A stretch of DNA of 64,000 nt from the NCBI GenBank assembly GCA_030431825.1, contig JAUIIJ010000006.1, positions 62,001 to 126,000 of the forward strand. The letters are read 5' to 3'. Within the stretch, counting starts at the first letter, position 1. Every line of letters starts with the position of its first letter. The DNA comes from Alphaproteobacteria bacterium. Lineage in GTDB: Bacteria > Pseudomonadota > Alphaproteobacteria > Rhodobacterales > Rhodobacteraceae. Below, one piece after another: positions 56,407 to 64,000 of this stretch. Under the pieces are notes generated by a model. The model was not told where the DNA came from. It saw nothing but the letters and a program-made list of their open reading frames with translations, and searched no databases. Made by a program: the position numbers and the translations under genes.

Positions 56407-57111
56407 ATGTCTGAACAAACTCACATTGCTTCGGCGTTTGACCGTGATCTCGAAACCGTGCAGGCCCAGATCATGAAGATGGGCGGGCTTGTCGAGGCAG
56501 CCATCAACGCGGCGGCGCGTTCGCTGGAAAACCGCGACGAGGAACTTGCAGAACAGGTGCGCAAGAACGACAAGGCGATCGACGGTCTCGAAGACCTCAT
56601 CAACGAGGAGTCAGCCCGCGTCATCGCGACACGGGCCCCCACGGCCAAGGACCTGCGCCTGATCCTCTCTGTCACCAAGATCAGCAATAATCTCGAACGG
56701 ATCGGAGACTATGCCAAGAACATCGGCAAGCGCACCACGGTCCTGTCGCAGATTCCGCCGGTCAATGACAGCGCGGGCGCCCTGCGCCGCATGGCGCGTG
56801 AGGTCGAGGAGATGCTGGAAGACGCGCTTGACGCCTATGTTCAGCGCGACGTGGCGCTGGCCAAACACGTGATCGAGCGTGACCGCGAGGTCGACCAGAT
56901 GTACAATGCGCTGTTCCGCGAGTTCCTGACCTTCATGCTCGAAGATACGCGCAATATCACGCCCTGCATGCACCTGCATTTCATCGCCAAGAACATCGAA
57001 CGGATGGGCGACCATGTCACCTCGATTGCCGAGCAGGTCATCTATCTGGTCACCGGCGAACGCCCCGATGAAGAGCGGCCCAAAGCCGATACAACATCCC
57101 TGACTGCATAA
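56407..57111 (+). CDS. phoU: Phosphate signalling protein PhoU
   Basis: 234 residues of two PhoU helical repeats (MGGLVEAAINAAARSLENRDEELAEQVRKNDKAIDGLEDLINEES and the matching second half with the RDREVDQMYNALFREFL block). PhoU links the Pst transporter to PhoR/PhoB signalling and shuts the regulon off when phosphate is plentiful. 12 bp after pstB. Confidence 0.95.
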   Translation: MSEQTHIASAFDRDLETVQAQIMKMGGLVEAAINAAARSLENRDEELAEQVRKNDKAIDGLEDLINEESARVIATRAPTAKDLRLILSVTKISNNLERIGDYAKNIGKRTTVLSQIPPVNDSAGALRRMAREVEEMLEDALDAYVQRDVALAKHVIERDREVDQMYNALFREFLTFMLEDTRNITPCMHLHFIAKNIERMGDHVTSIAEQVIYLVTGERPDEERPKADTTSLTA

Positions 57112-57124
57112 GGTCCAAACGCCC

Positions 57125-57814
57125 ATGTCTGCCGACAAACCCACCGTTCTTGTTGTCGAAGATGAACCGGCGCAGCGTGAAGTGCTGAGCTACAACCTTG
57201 CTGCCGAGGGCTTTCGCGTCTGTCAGGCGGAAAACGGCGATGAGGCGCTGTTGGTGGTCGACGAAGACACGCCCGACGTGATCGTGCTCGACTGGATGAT
57301 GCCGAACCTCAGCGGTATCGAGGTCTGCCGCAGGCTCAAGACGCGGCAGGCGACGCGCGCGATCCCGATCATCATGCTGTCTGCGCGTTCGGAAGAGGTC
57401 GACAAGGTGCGGGGCCTGGAAACCGGCGCCGATGATTATGTGATCAAGCCTTATTCGGTGGTCGAACTCATGGCGCGCGTGCGGGCACAGTTGCGCCGCT
57501 CGCGCCCCTCCGCCGTCGGGATGCAACTGGAATTCGACGACATCCTGCTGGATGGCGAGACGCACAAGGTCAGCCGCAGCGGCAAGCCGATCAAACTCGG
57601 TCCGACCGAGTTCCGCCTGCTGCGCAATTTCATGGAAAAGCCCGCCCGGGTCTGGAGCCGTGAACAGCTCCTCGACCGTGTCTGGGGCCGGGACATATAT
57701 GTCGACACCCGCACGGTCGACGTGCATGTAGGCCGACTGCGCAAGGCGCTGATGCAACACGGCGGCGATGATCCTGTACGAACCGTGCGCGGTGCGGGCT
57801 ATGCGCTTGGCTAA
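57125..57814 (+). CDS. phoB: Phosphate regulon response regulator PhoB
   Basis: 229 residues: receiver domain with the phospho-acceptor Asp56 in VIVLDWMMPNLSG, the acidic pair E12-D13, and Lys in VIKPYSV; then an OmpR-type winged helix (LGPTEFRLLRNFMEKP, TVDVHVGRLRKAL). Binds Pho boxes such as that at 51671. Its usual sensor kinase phoR is not in the window. Followed directly by the long palindrome. Confidence 0.95.
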   Translation: MSADKPTVLVVEDEPAQREVLSYNLAAEGFRVCQAENGDEALLVVDEDTPDVIVLDWMMPNLSGIEVCRRLKTRQATRAIPIIMLSARSEEVDKVRGLETGADDYVIKPYSVVELMARVRAQLRRSRPSAVGMQLEFDDILLDGETHKVSRSGKPIKLGPTEFRLLRNFMEKPARVWSREQLLDRVWGRDIYVDTRTVDVHVGRLRKALMQHGGDDPVRTVRGAGYALG

Positions 57815-57921
57815 AGCGTTTCACGATTGACTTGAGACATCCAATATGACCTGACGCGTTGAAATCAGATATTTCAACGCGTCAGGTCATATTGGATGTC
57901 TCAAGTTGATCGCGAAACGCT
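57815..57921. repeat. 107-bp near-perfect palindrome after phoB
   Basis: The arms begin AGCGTTTC at 57815 and end GAAACGCT at 57921, with the centre near CAG (57865-57868). About 50 bp on each side are complementary with only a few mismatches (around 57823-57830 versus 57906-57913). It starts immediately after the phoB stop. RNA from it would fold into a very long hairpin that could end or protect the pst-pho transcript. Length and symmetry far exceed ordinary terminators and resemble a dispersed palindromic element or miniature inverted-repeat element. Confidence 0.85.
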
Positions 57922-57954
57922 CTGGCGCGTCATGGCAAATGTGAACGCGATGGG

Positions 57955-59499
57955 TCAGAACAGCAGGGGATCGTCGACTTGGAAGCTGTTGATCACGTTG
58001 CCTTCCGCGTCAAACTCCTGGGTACGGCTTTCCCAGCCATAGACATTTGCCGCGTCGGTCGTTGTCTGCGACAAGCGGTTCCCGGCTTCATCAAACTGGA
58101 CTTCGCGGATCCGACCGTCATCAAAGGTTATGACACGGCCCGTTCTGATCGCGCCATCCGCACTGAATGTCGTCACCCTTTCATTCCAGATATAGGCGTC
58201 GGCAGCGTCGGTCATGGTTTGCGACACGCGTGTTCCGGTGTTGTCAAACTCGACTTCGAGAACCCGTCCGTCATCGTAGGTCGTGGTCCGGCCGGTTTGT
58301 GTCACGCCGTCTGAATCAAAGGTGCGTGTCGAGCTCGACCAGGCTCTGCTGTTGTCGGTGTCGAAAACAAGGCGTGCCATTTGCACGTCGGTTCCCGTCA
58401 TGAAGTTGATGATCACGTTGTCCGCGCCAACGATAACATCCGCATGGGTTCCGTCAGAGAAGGTCAAAAGTTCAATATCGATGAGCGTGTCGATGCCTTC
58501 GTTAACGCCCGACCACGTGTTGGTGTCGGTGATCGTCAGCGCGCCGTCGAAGGAAAATTCGAACTCGTCCCAAGCGCCATCAAGCTGAACTTCGTCGGTG
58601 CCATCGCCACCGTCGAAAATATCGTTGCCTTCGCCGCCGATAAAGACGTCGTTGATGAATCCATCCGGGGGAAAGCCACCTCCGGTGTCACCCATCACCT
58701 CGTCCCAGGCGATGTCTTTCATGAATGATGCCAGCGCAGCTGACGGCGCGTCGAAGGCTTCGCCCCATTGTCCGTATTGTTGCAGCGCCACATCATCCGG
58801 GCGTCGCCCGAACACGGTCGTGTACTGAACGATCGCGACGAGATAGTTCCCGATGTCGTTCATATGAATGTCGTCGACAAAGAGTTCCCTGATGTCGGAA
58901 ATGCCGGGCACGTTTCCTTCGGCGATTTCATCGTAGAGCCGTCCCATCACCTGACCGACCGGGATCAGCTGCATCTCGGGGGCACCGGGGGCGCGCTGTT
59001 CGTTCACGGCGTCGACGATGGCTTGCCACTGGGGCAGGGCATGGTCGATGCGCTCTCGCCAGGGAATGTCGTCTTCCGGATCGTATTCGACGTCAAACCC
59101 CTCGGTCCCGGTCCGCAGATCATGCCATGTCTCATACATGTAGACCTTGGTATTCGGGTTGGCCGAAATCGCCAGGTTGTAGAAATTCGACGCCCCTTCG
59201 ACCGCCTCAGCAAAGCTGGGATTGGGCACGCCCTCGGTCATGATGAGCACGTCTGTCTGCCCGAGGGGCAGTTCATCGCGGGCATTGACGCCATAGCCGG
59301 CTAGCTCGGCCCGGTCCGCGTTTTCCCAGCTCCACCACAGGGGAGAGCCGTTGATGATATGCTCCTGCACGGTGCCATTGCCGCCGGTCTGGGACATGAA
59401 CGCCCTCAGAATGGCCGGCATATCATGATTGACCAGACTGTGGCCGACGAACAGGATGTTGGAATCCAGGGAATTTGTCTCAGGCATCAGGATTGCCAA
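57955..59499 (-). CDS. Secreted SGNH-hydrolase-like protein with RTX motif and 51-aa repeats
   Basis: 514 residues, acidic, no N-terminal signal peptide. N-terminal SGNH-like part: ILFVGHSLVNHD with candidate nucleophile Ser21, and VDDIHMND with candidate Asp210 and His212, the block I and block V pattern of GDSL/SGNH hydrolases. A calcium-binding RTX stretch follows (FIGGEGNDIFDGGDGTD, about 286-302), pointing to type I secretion. The C-terminal 125 residues hold a unit repeating every 51 residues (Phe394, Phe445, Phe496 in phase; TYDDGRVLEVEFD and TFDDGRIREVQFD). The third copy is cut short. Substrate unknown; the starts at 59499 and 59487 are both possible. Confidence 0.7.
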   Translation of the reverse strand: MAILMPETNSLDSNILFVGHSLVNHDMPAILRAFMSQTGGNGTVQEHIINGSPLWWSWENADRAELAGYGVNARDELPLGQTDVLIMTEGVPNPSFAEAVEGASNFYNLAISANPNTKVYMYETWHDLRTGTEGFDVEYDPEDDIPWRERIDHALPQWQAIVDAVNEQRAPGAPEMQLIPVGQVMGRLYDEIAEGNVPGISDIRELFVDDIHMNDIGNYLVAIVQYTTVFGRRPDDVALQQYGQWGEAFDAPSAALASFMKDIAWDEVMGDTGGGFPPDGFINDVFIGGEGNDIFDGGDGTDEVQLDGAWDEFEFSFDGALTITDTNTWSGVNEGIDTLIDIELLTFSDGTHADVIVGADNVIINFMTGTDVQMARLVFDTDNSRAWSSSTRTFDSDGVTQTGRTTTYDDGRVLEVEFDNTGTRVSQTMTDAADAYIWNERVTTFSADGAIRTGRVITFDDGRIREVQFDEAGNRLSQTTTDAANVYGWESRTQEFDAEGNVINSFQVDDPLLF

Positions 59500-60017
59500 A
59501 TCTTATTCTGGTTCTGGTCTACAGAACGCGGCATCGCACACGACATTTTCATATTTTCCCATCACTTTCGTGGATCTGAAAACCCCGCAGTGGTCGGGAT
59601 GCATCCAGATCAAATCCCCAACGCATAGAATCTGTCTATGCAGCGCATGCAGAATAGCGCTGGCGAAGGGGTTCGTCCAGCGATGATAAAACGTGAATTA
59701 ATCTCAATTAGATCTAGCACAACGTGTATGGGTTGCCAAGTTGTTCCAGTATCAATTGAAAAGTTTGAATTCTCCGGCGATCATATGCTCATTTCGGTGA
59801 CATCGCTTGTGCAGAGATCCAACGCCGGTTCCGGCGCGGCGGCCGGGGATAACGGCAACTTTCCGCTGTTCGGGCGACCCCGAGCGGTCCAGCGGGGGCT
59901 GACATCCCGATTATCAGAACCCCCCGCGCGCAGCCATGTCACTTTACCCGATCCTGTGGCAGTTCACCTCCGTTGCAGTGTTGTGGATGGATTGTTGACC
60001 TGTGAGGGAGGGCGCGA
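59500..60017. other. Gene-free stretch, partly AT-rich
   Basis: 518 bp between the SGNH-RTX gene and znuA. The part near 59680-59790 is clearly AT-richer than its surroundings; the part near 59820-59900 is GC-rich. A plus-strand open frame spans much of it but has no ribosome-binding site or protein-like features. The SGNH-RTX promoter is presumably here. I see no RNA gene or clear terminator. Confidence 0.5.
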
Positions 60018-61040
60018 TCAAAGGCATGAGGCAAGTGTTGTCGCGATATTCCGGATCAATTGGGGGTAGAGGCCGGGCCCCGGCTCAAGGGTGGCTCCAA
60101 TCGGGTCGATGATTGCAGTGTTTGCGTCGGTGCCATCCAGCACCGTCGATACGAGGCCCGGATTGAATTGCGGCTCGGCCAGCACGCAATCAACTTGTTC
60201 ATGCCGTACACGTTGCTGGATTTCCGCGATCCGGGCGGGGCTTGGCGCGGCAGCGTCGCTGAGCGAGATCGCGCCCGCTGCGGGGAAATCGAAATCGGCT
60301 TCGAAATACTGGAACGCGTCGTGGAACACGATAAAGCTCCCGTTGCGAACCGGATCAAGGATTGCGGTCACATCGGCGGAGAGCGCCGCAAGTTCTTCGC
60401 GCACGGCGGCCGCATTGGCGAGATAGCTGTCGGCGTTTTCCGGATCCGCAGAGGACAATTCCGCCGCGATTAGGTCCACCCATGCGGCAGCGTTTTCGGG
60501 AGACAGCCAGGCATGCGCATCATGTGTGTCATGGTCATGGCCGTGCTCCTGTGCGTGCTCTTCGTGCTCCTTGTCATCCGCATGGTCGTGGTCATGGTCG
60601 TCATCGTGTTCGTGGGCATGATCGCCGTCCGCGTGGTCGTCATCATGCCCATGATCGTCTGGACCATGCGAATGCGACTCAAAGAGCGCGCCTTCCCGAA
60701 TGTCGAGCAGCTTGGTCTCGGTCGCCTCGAGCAGGGTAAGGTGGTCGGCATCCGACGCGAGGGTCCTGATGGCGTCCTGCATCCACGGCGCGAGCTGAGG
60801 ACCCATCCAGATCACGATATCCGCGTCCTGAAGCGCGGCCGCTTCGGAGGGGCGCAAGCTGTATTCGTGGGGGGATGCACCGGGGGGCAACATCAGGTCG
60901 GGTGACCCTGTTCCCTGCATGACGCGCGCAACCAGCGAATGCACGGGTGCGATATCGGCGACAACACGGGGCACGTCGGCCATGCCGGTTCCCGCCAGGA
61001 GCGTGGCAGCGATGGAGAGGGGTGCGAGCGTTCTGGACAT
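60018..61040 (-). CDS. znuA: Zinc ABC transporter substrate-binding protein ZnuA
   Basis: 340 residues. Signal peptide (cleavage after GTGMA), then the cluster 9 fold with ADIAPVHSLVARVMQG, PPGASPHEYSLRPS (zinc-ligand His) and DAHAWLSPENAAAW (second His). A His/Asp/Glu-rich flexible loop of about 50 residues (about 122-172, HGHDDDHADGDHAHEHDDDH) is typical of ZnuA and gathers zinc. FIVFHDAFQYFE holds the third His. Divergent from zur-znuC-znuB. Confidence 0.94.
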   Translation of the reverse strand: MSRTLAPLSIAATLLAGTGMADVPRVVADIAPVHSLVARVMQGTGSPDLMLPPGASPHEYSLRPSEAAALQDADIVIWMGPQLAPWMQDAIRTLASDADHLTLLEATETKLLDIREGALFESHSHGPDDHGHDDDHADGDHAHEHDDDHDHDHADDKEHEEHAQEHGHDHDTHDAHAWLSPENAAAWVDLIAAELSSADPENADSYLANAAAVREELAALSADVTAILDPVRNGSFIVFHDAFQYFEADFDFPAAGAISLSDAAAPSPARIAEIQQRVRHEQVDCVLAEPQFNPGLVSTVLDGTDANTAIIDPIGATLEPGPGLYPQLIRNIATTLASCL

Positions 61041-61050
61041 TGAGGCCTCT

Positions 61051-61067
61051 ATGTGATTTCATAACAT
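61051..61067. promoter_or_regulatory. Zur box candidate, divergent znuA/zur promoter
   Basis: ATGTGATTTCATAACAT is a 7-3-7 inverted repeat (ATGTGAT/ATAACAT, one mismatch), matching the AT-rich palindromes bound by Zur in alphaproteobacteria. Lies 11 bp upstream of the znuA ATG. A weaker copy, CTGATATACAATAACAT, is at 61082-61098. Confidence 0.6.
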
Positions 61068-61117
61068 CAAGCATCGATTAACTGATATACAATAACATGA
61101 CAAGTGAGGCGCGACGG

Positions 61118-61615
61118 ATGTCCGCAGAAAATGCACCGCCTATCGGGTTCGAGGATCACGATCATCGGGCATGTGTTTCGCGTGGTTTGGCCGCGGCGGA
61201 GGCGCGTTGCGTGGACAAGGGTCTGCGCCTGACGCCTGTACGGCGCAAGGTTCTGGAGATCCTGCTGCAGGAGCACCGGGCATTGGGCGCATATGCCATC
61301 CTCGATCTGCTGCGCGACGAAGGGTTCGGATCGCAGCCGCCGGTTGCATATCGTGCTCTCGATTTCCTGGCCGAGAACGGCTTTGTCCACAAGATCGAGC
61401 GCCTGAATGCCTTTGTCGCCTGCACGCAGCCCGGCGAGAGCCATTCGCCGGCCTTCATGATCTGCCGCCTTTGCGAGTCGGTAGCGGAAACGCAGTCGGC
61501 ACCGTCCAGGGGCGGATTGGGCTCCGTCGCGCGGGCGGCCGGGTTTCACATCGAAAAAACGGTTGTCGAGGCCGAAGGCATCTGCCCTGCATGTGCGGAC
61601 AAGGCCCACGCATGA
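61118..61615 (+). CDS. zur: Zinc uptake regulator Zur (Fur family)
   Basis: 165 residues from ATG 61118 (GAGG 9 bp upstream). The ATG at 61097 lacks a ribosome-binding site and would lie in the second Zur-like palindrome. N-terminal winged helix (RLTPVRRKVLEILLQEHRALGAYAILDLLRDEG). Structural-zinc cysteine pairs CRLC and CPAC. Represses znu genes when zinc is sufficient. Stop overlaps znuC by 4 bp. Confidence 0.92.
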   Translation: MSAENAPPIGFEDHDHRACVSRGLAAAEARCVDKGLRLTPVRRKVLEILLQEHRALGAYAILDLLRDEGFGSQPPVAYRALDFLAENGFVHKIERLNAFVACTQPGESHSPAFMICRLCESVAETQSAPSRGGLGSVARAAGFHIEKTVVEAEGICPACADKAHA

Positions 61616-62367
61616 GCCTGATTTCTGTCAGGAACCTTGGTGTTGATTATGGCGCGCACAGGGTGCTGCGCGACGTCGATCTCGTGCTGGAACCGGGCGA
61701 GATCGTTACCATCGTGGGTCCCAACGGATCCGGCAAGACAAGCCTGTTGCGCGCAATCATCGGCGCAACCAAACCCGCAAGCGGCTCTGTCACGCTCAAG
61801 CCCGGTTTGAAGATCGGCTATGTCCCGCAGCGGCTGCATATCGATCCGACGCTGCCGATCACCGTCGAACGCTTCATGCGCCTGACGGATCGGGTGCCGA
61901 GGGAGGCCTGCCAGGCGGCGCTCGACGCCGCCGGGGTTCCGGCCCTTCTGAAACAGCAGATGTCGCATCTTTCAGGTGGACAGTTTCAACGTGTTCTTCT
62001 GGCGCGCGCCCTGATCAACAAGCCCGACATATTGTTGCTGGACGAGGCCACGCAGGGGCTGGATCAGCCGGGTTCGGCGGCCTTCTATCAGCAGATCGAG
62101 GCGGTGCGCCACGATACCGGCTGTGCCGTCCTGATGATCAGCCACGATTTGCACGTGGTGATGAGCGCGTCCGATCGTGTCATCTGTCTCAATGGTCATG
62201 TCTGCTGTGAAGGTGCGCCGGCAGTGGTGGCTTCCGCACCGGAATATCGCGCATTGTTCGGAAGCGGGACCGGCGGTGCACTGGCGCTCTATCGGCACGA
62301 TCATGACCACGGCCACGATCATGATCACGACAACCACACCAAACACAGTCACGAGGCAGCCGAGTAA
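61612..62367 (+). CDS. znuC: Zinc ABC transporter ATP-binding protein ZnuC
   Basis: 251 residues from the ATG overlapping the zur stop. Walker A GPNGSGKTSLLRAIIGAT, signature LSGGQFQRVLLARAL, Walker B DILLLDEATQGLD, H-loop SHDLHVVM. The C-terminus is a His/Asp-rich tail (RHDHDHGHDHDHDNH), common in ZnuC and thought to bind zinc. Confidence 0.94.
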   Translation: MSLISVRNLGVDYGAHRVLRDVDLVLEPGEIVTIVGPNGSGKTSLLRAIIGATKPASGSVTLKPGLKIGYVPQRLHIDPTLPITVERFMRLTDRVPREACQAALDAAGVPALLKQQMSHLSGGQFQRVLLARALINKPDILLLDEATQGLDQPGSAAFYQQIEAVRHDTGCAVLMISHDLHVVMSASDRVICLNGHVCCEGAPAVVASAPEYRALFGSGTGGALALYRHDHDHGHDHDHDNHTKHSHEAAE

Positions 62368-63164
62368 TGCTTGATGATTTCATGGCCCGCGCAACGCTCG
62401 CCGGGGTCGGCGTGGCATTTGCCGCTGCGCCGCTTGGCTGTTTCGTGGTCTGGCGCCGGATGGCCTATTTCGGTGACGCGACCGCCCACGCGGCCATGCT
62501 CGGTATTGCCTTGTCGCTTGCCTTGCAGGTCTCGGTCTTCGCGGGGGCCACCGTCGTTGCGCTCATCATGGCCTTTGCGGTGACCCATCTTGCGGGCCGT
62601 GGTTATGCGATGGACACCTTGCTCGGGGTTCTCGCGCATTCGTCGTTGGCGTTCGGCCTCGTCGCTGTGTCTTTCCTGTCCGGGGTCCGGATCGATCTCA
62701 TGGCGTATCTGTTCGGTGACATCCTCGCCGTATCGCGCAGCGATCTGCTGGTGATCTGGGGCGGCGCGGCGCTGGTCGTCGCGATGATTGTCTGGCGTTG
62801 GTCGGCGTTGTTGACATCTACATTGAACGAAGAACTGGCCTATGCGAGCGGCCTCGATCCAAAGCGCGAACAACTGATCCTGACGGTGTCGCTGGCGATT
62901 ACCGTCGCGGTTGCAATCAAGGTGGTCGGGGTGCTGCTGATCGCCGCCATGCTGATCATTCCGGCGGCGGCTGCGCGCGGTCTGGCGCGCACGCCCGAGG
63001 CGATGGCAGGGATTGCCGCGACCATCGGCGCGATCTCTGCGGTCGCCGGATTGCAGGGGGCCTATCTGCTCGATACCCCGGCCGGTCCCTCCATCGTCTG
63101 CGTTGCCGCGCTGTTATTTGCGGCGTTGAACCTGATGGGGTGGCGCAGTCGCAGCGCAAGCTGA
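62367..63164 (+). CDS. znuB: Zinc ABC transporter permease ZnuB
   Basis: 265 residues with about eight membrane helices and the cluster-9 permease signature GCFVVWRRMAYFGDATAHAAMLGIAL. ATG overlaps the znuC stop by one base. Completes the ZnuABC importer. Confidence 0.94.
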   Translation: MLDDFMARATLAGVGVAFAAAPLGCFVVWRRMAYFGDATAHAAMLGIALSLALQVSVFAGATVVALIMAFAVTHLAGRGYAMDTLLGVLAHSSLAFGLVAVSFLSGVRIDLMAYLFGDILAVSRSDLLVIWGGAALVVAMIVWRWSALLTSTLNEELAYASGLDPKREQLILTVSLAITVAVAIKVVGVLLIAAMLIIPAAAARGLARTPEAMAGIAATIGAISAVAGLQGAYLLDTPAGPSIVCVAALLFAALNLMGWRSRSAS

Positions 63165-63224
63165 TCGTCGCCGCGGTTCTGTTCCTATGAGATCAGCGCG
63201 GTCAAGGCCCGGCGGCGGATCGCA

Positions 63225-63953
63225 TCAGAACGCGAAGTTCACACCAACCTTGATGGATTGATAATCCGGCGTAGCAGACGTCGTGTTTCCCGCGGCATCG
63301 GAAAGTTCAACCTTGCCGAAGTTGCCGTATTGGTACTCTGCACGGATCGACCATTGATCGTTCAGGGCGCGTTCGACACCAAGCCCGACCACGTAACCGG
63401 TATCGGACGCCTCTTGCTGTATCGACACCGGTCCGGCCGCTCCCGTGCCGGAAACTGCATAGTCGAATTTACCTTTGGCAACCCCTGCGAACCCGTAAAC
63501 AAGCGTCTTCTCAGCCAGAATGGCACCCATGTTGAAACGGAGGTTCACTGCGTTCTTCAGTTCCATCGACGCGGCATAGCCCGCCCCGACGACATCTGAT
63601 CCGACAGAGCCGCCTTCCACGCCAAGCTCCAGACCGTACATGTAATTTGCCAGCAACCATCGATATCCAAGATGAATGTCGGCGATACCGCCGTCATTCG
63701 ACAGCGTTCCGATATCGAATTGGGGGGCGTTGCCGCGGATTCCGACACGATCATCGCCGCCGAACGCATAGCCAATGCTGCCACCGACATAGAAGCCCTC
63801 GAACGGCGTTGAGCCGCTTTGGTCTGGGGTGACTGGTACGATAACGACCGGATCAACGGCGACCGGCGCAAGGTTCCCTGCATGAGCTGCACCGCCAAAA
63901 ACGATCATACCCAAACTCATTGCCTGGAAAATCGAGCTCTTGTAGTTAATCAT
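63225..63953 (-). CDS. Outer-membrane beta-barrel protein (Omp25/opacity-like)
   Basis: 242 residues from ATG 63953 (MINYKSSIFQAMSLG). Signal peptide cleaved near GGAAHA. The mature part is an alternating-hydrophobicity barrel with FEGFYVGGSIGYAFGG, LGYRWLLANYMYGLELGVEGG, WSIRAEYQYGNFGKV and a terminal Phe (KVGVNFAF), the BAM recognition signal. Such proteins shape the outer-membrane surface. The start 15 codons upstream is rejected. Neighbour on the right is outside the window. Confidence 0.85.
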   Translation of the reverse strand: MINYKSSIFQAMSLGMIVFGGAAHAGNLAPVAVDPVVIVPVTPDQSGSTPFEGFYVGGSIGYAFGGDDRVGIRGNAPQFDIGTLSNDGGIADIHLGYRWLLANYMYGLELGVEGGSVGSDVVGAGYAASMELKNAVNLRFNMGAILAEKTLVYGFAGVAKGKFDYAVSGTGAAGPVSIQQEASDTGYVVGLGVERALNDQWSIRAEYQYGNFGKVELSDAAGNTTSATPDYQSIKVGVNFAF

Positions 63954-64000
63954 CCTGTTTCCACCTATTACTACGATCCACGTCCTGGCGGACCCCACCA

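Noticed and set aside
59638-60069. 143-aa plus-strand frame in the gap before znuA
   Set aside because: No ribosome-binding site, low-complexity translation and it runs into the znuA 3' end on the other strand.

Overview
The window is chromosomal DNA from a high-GC alphaproteobacterium, most likely Rhodobacteraceae (Roseobacter group). This rests on gene content and order: rsmG-parA-parB next to mnmG-mnmE-rho-hemJ, then maf-aroE-coaE-dnaQ, a tsaE-amgK-murU-addB-addA operon, a short DUF1127 gene, an alphaproteobacterial CtrA motif, and the five-step hut pathway. I found no rRNA, tRNA, CRISPR array or insertion sequence.

Layout. (1) 1-8118: an accessory catabolic cluster that I cannot assign to a known pathway. 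It holds an Asp/Glu-type racemase, a DadA-like FAD dehydrogenase, a tiny 58-aa ORF and an aspartate dehydrogenase on the minus strand. On the plus strand are an MmgE/PrpD protein, a GntR/FCD regulator, an SDR lacking the usual catalytic Tyr, and a ThDP enzyme. Related palindromes built on TCTGTATACAGA lie before three of its transcription units. (2) 8178-14836: histidine utilisation (hutF divergent from hutI-hutH-hutG-hutU). (3) 14887-24171: housekeeping genes maeB, mutS, hrcA-grpE, rph-rdgB-hemW. (4) 24168-34635: a replication-origin neighbourhood. Genes run outward on both sides of a 400-bp AT-rich gap at 31537-31936. The gap has consensus DnaA boxes and a perfect CtrA box. Two perfect parS sites lie 3-5.5 kb away, embedded in the start regions of mnmG and rsmG. 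(5) 34675-40176: secB, fxsA, a Tim44-domain protein, an Smr protein, hslVU, DUF1127 and trxA. (6) 40214-50250: a minus-strand run of a PAS protein, tsaE, amgK, murU, addB and addA. (7) 50374-57814: a solitary tyrosine recombinase, then the phosphate regulon pstSCAB-phoU-phoB with a clear Pho box. (8) 57815-59499: a very long near-perfect palindrome and a predicted secreted SGNH-hydrolase-like/RTX protein. (9) 60018-63953: zinc uptake (znuA divergent from zur-znuC-znuB, with a Zur-box-like palindrome) and an outer-membrane beta-barrel protein.

How the parts work together. The hut genes convert histidine to glutamate through formimidoylglutamate and formylglutamate. ParABS and the putative oriC form the chromosome replication and segregation centre. 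AddAB repairs double-strand breaks; AmgK and MurU recycle cell-wall sugars. PhoB/PhoU/Pst sense and import phosphate, and Zur/Znu do so for zinc. The most novel material is the first catabolic cluster, the origin with its CtrA box, the 107-bp palindrome and the SGNH-RTX protein.
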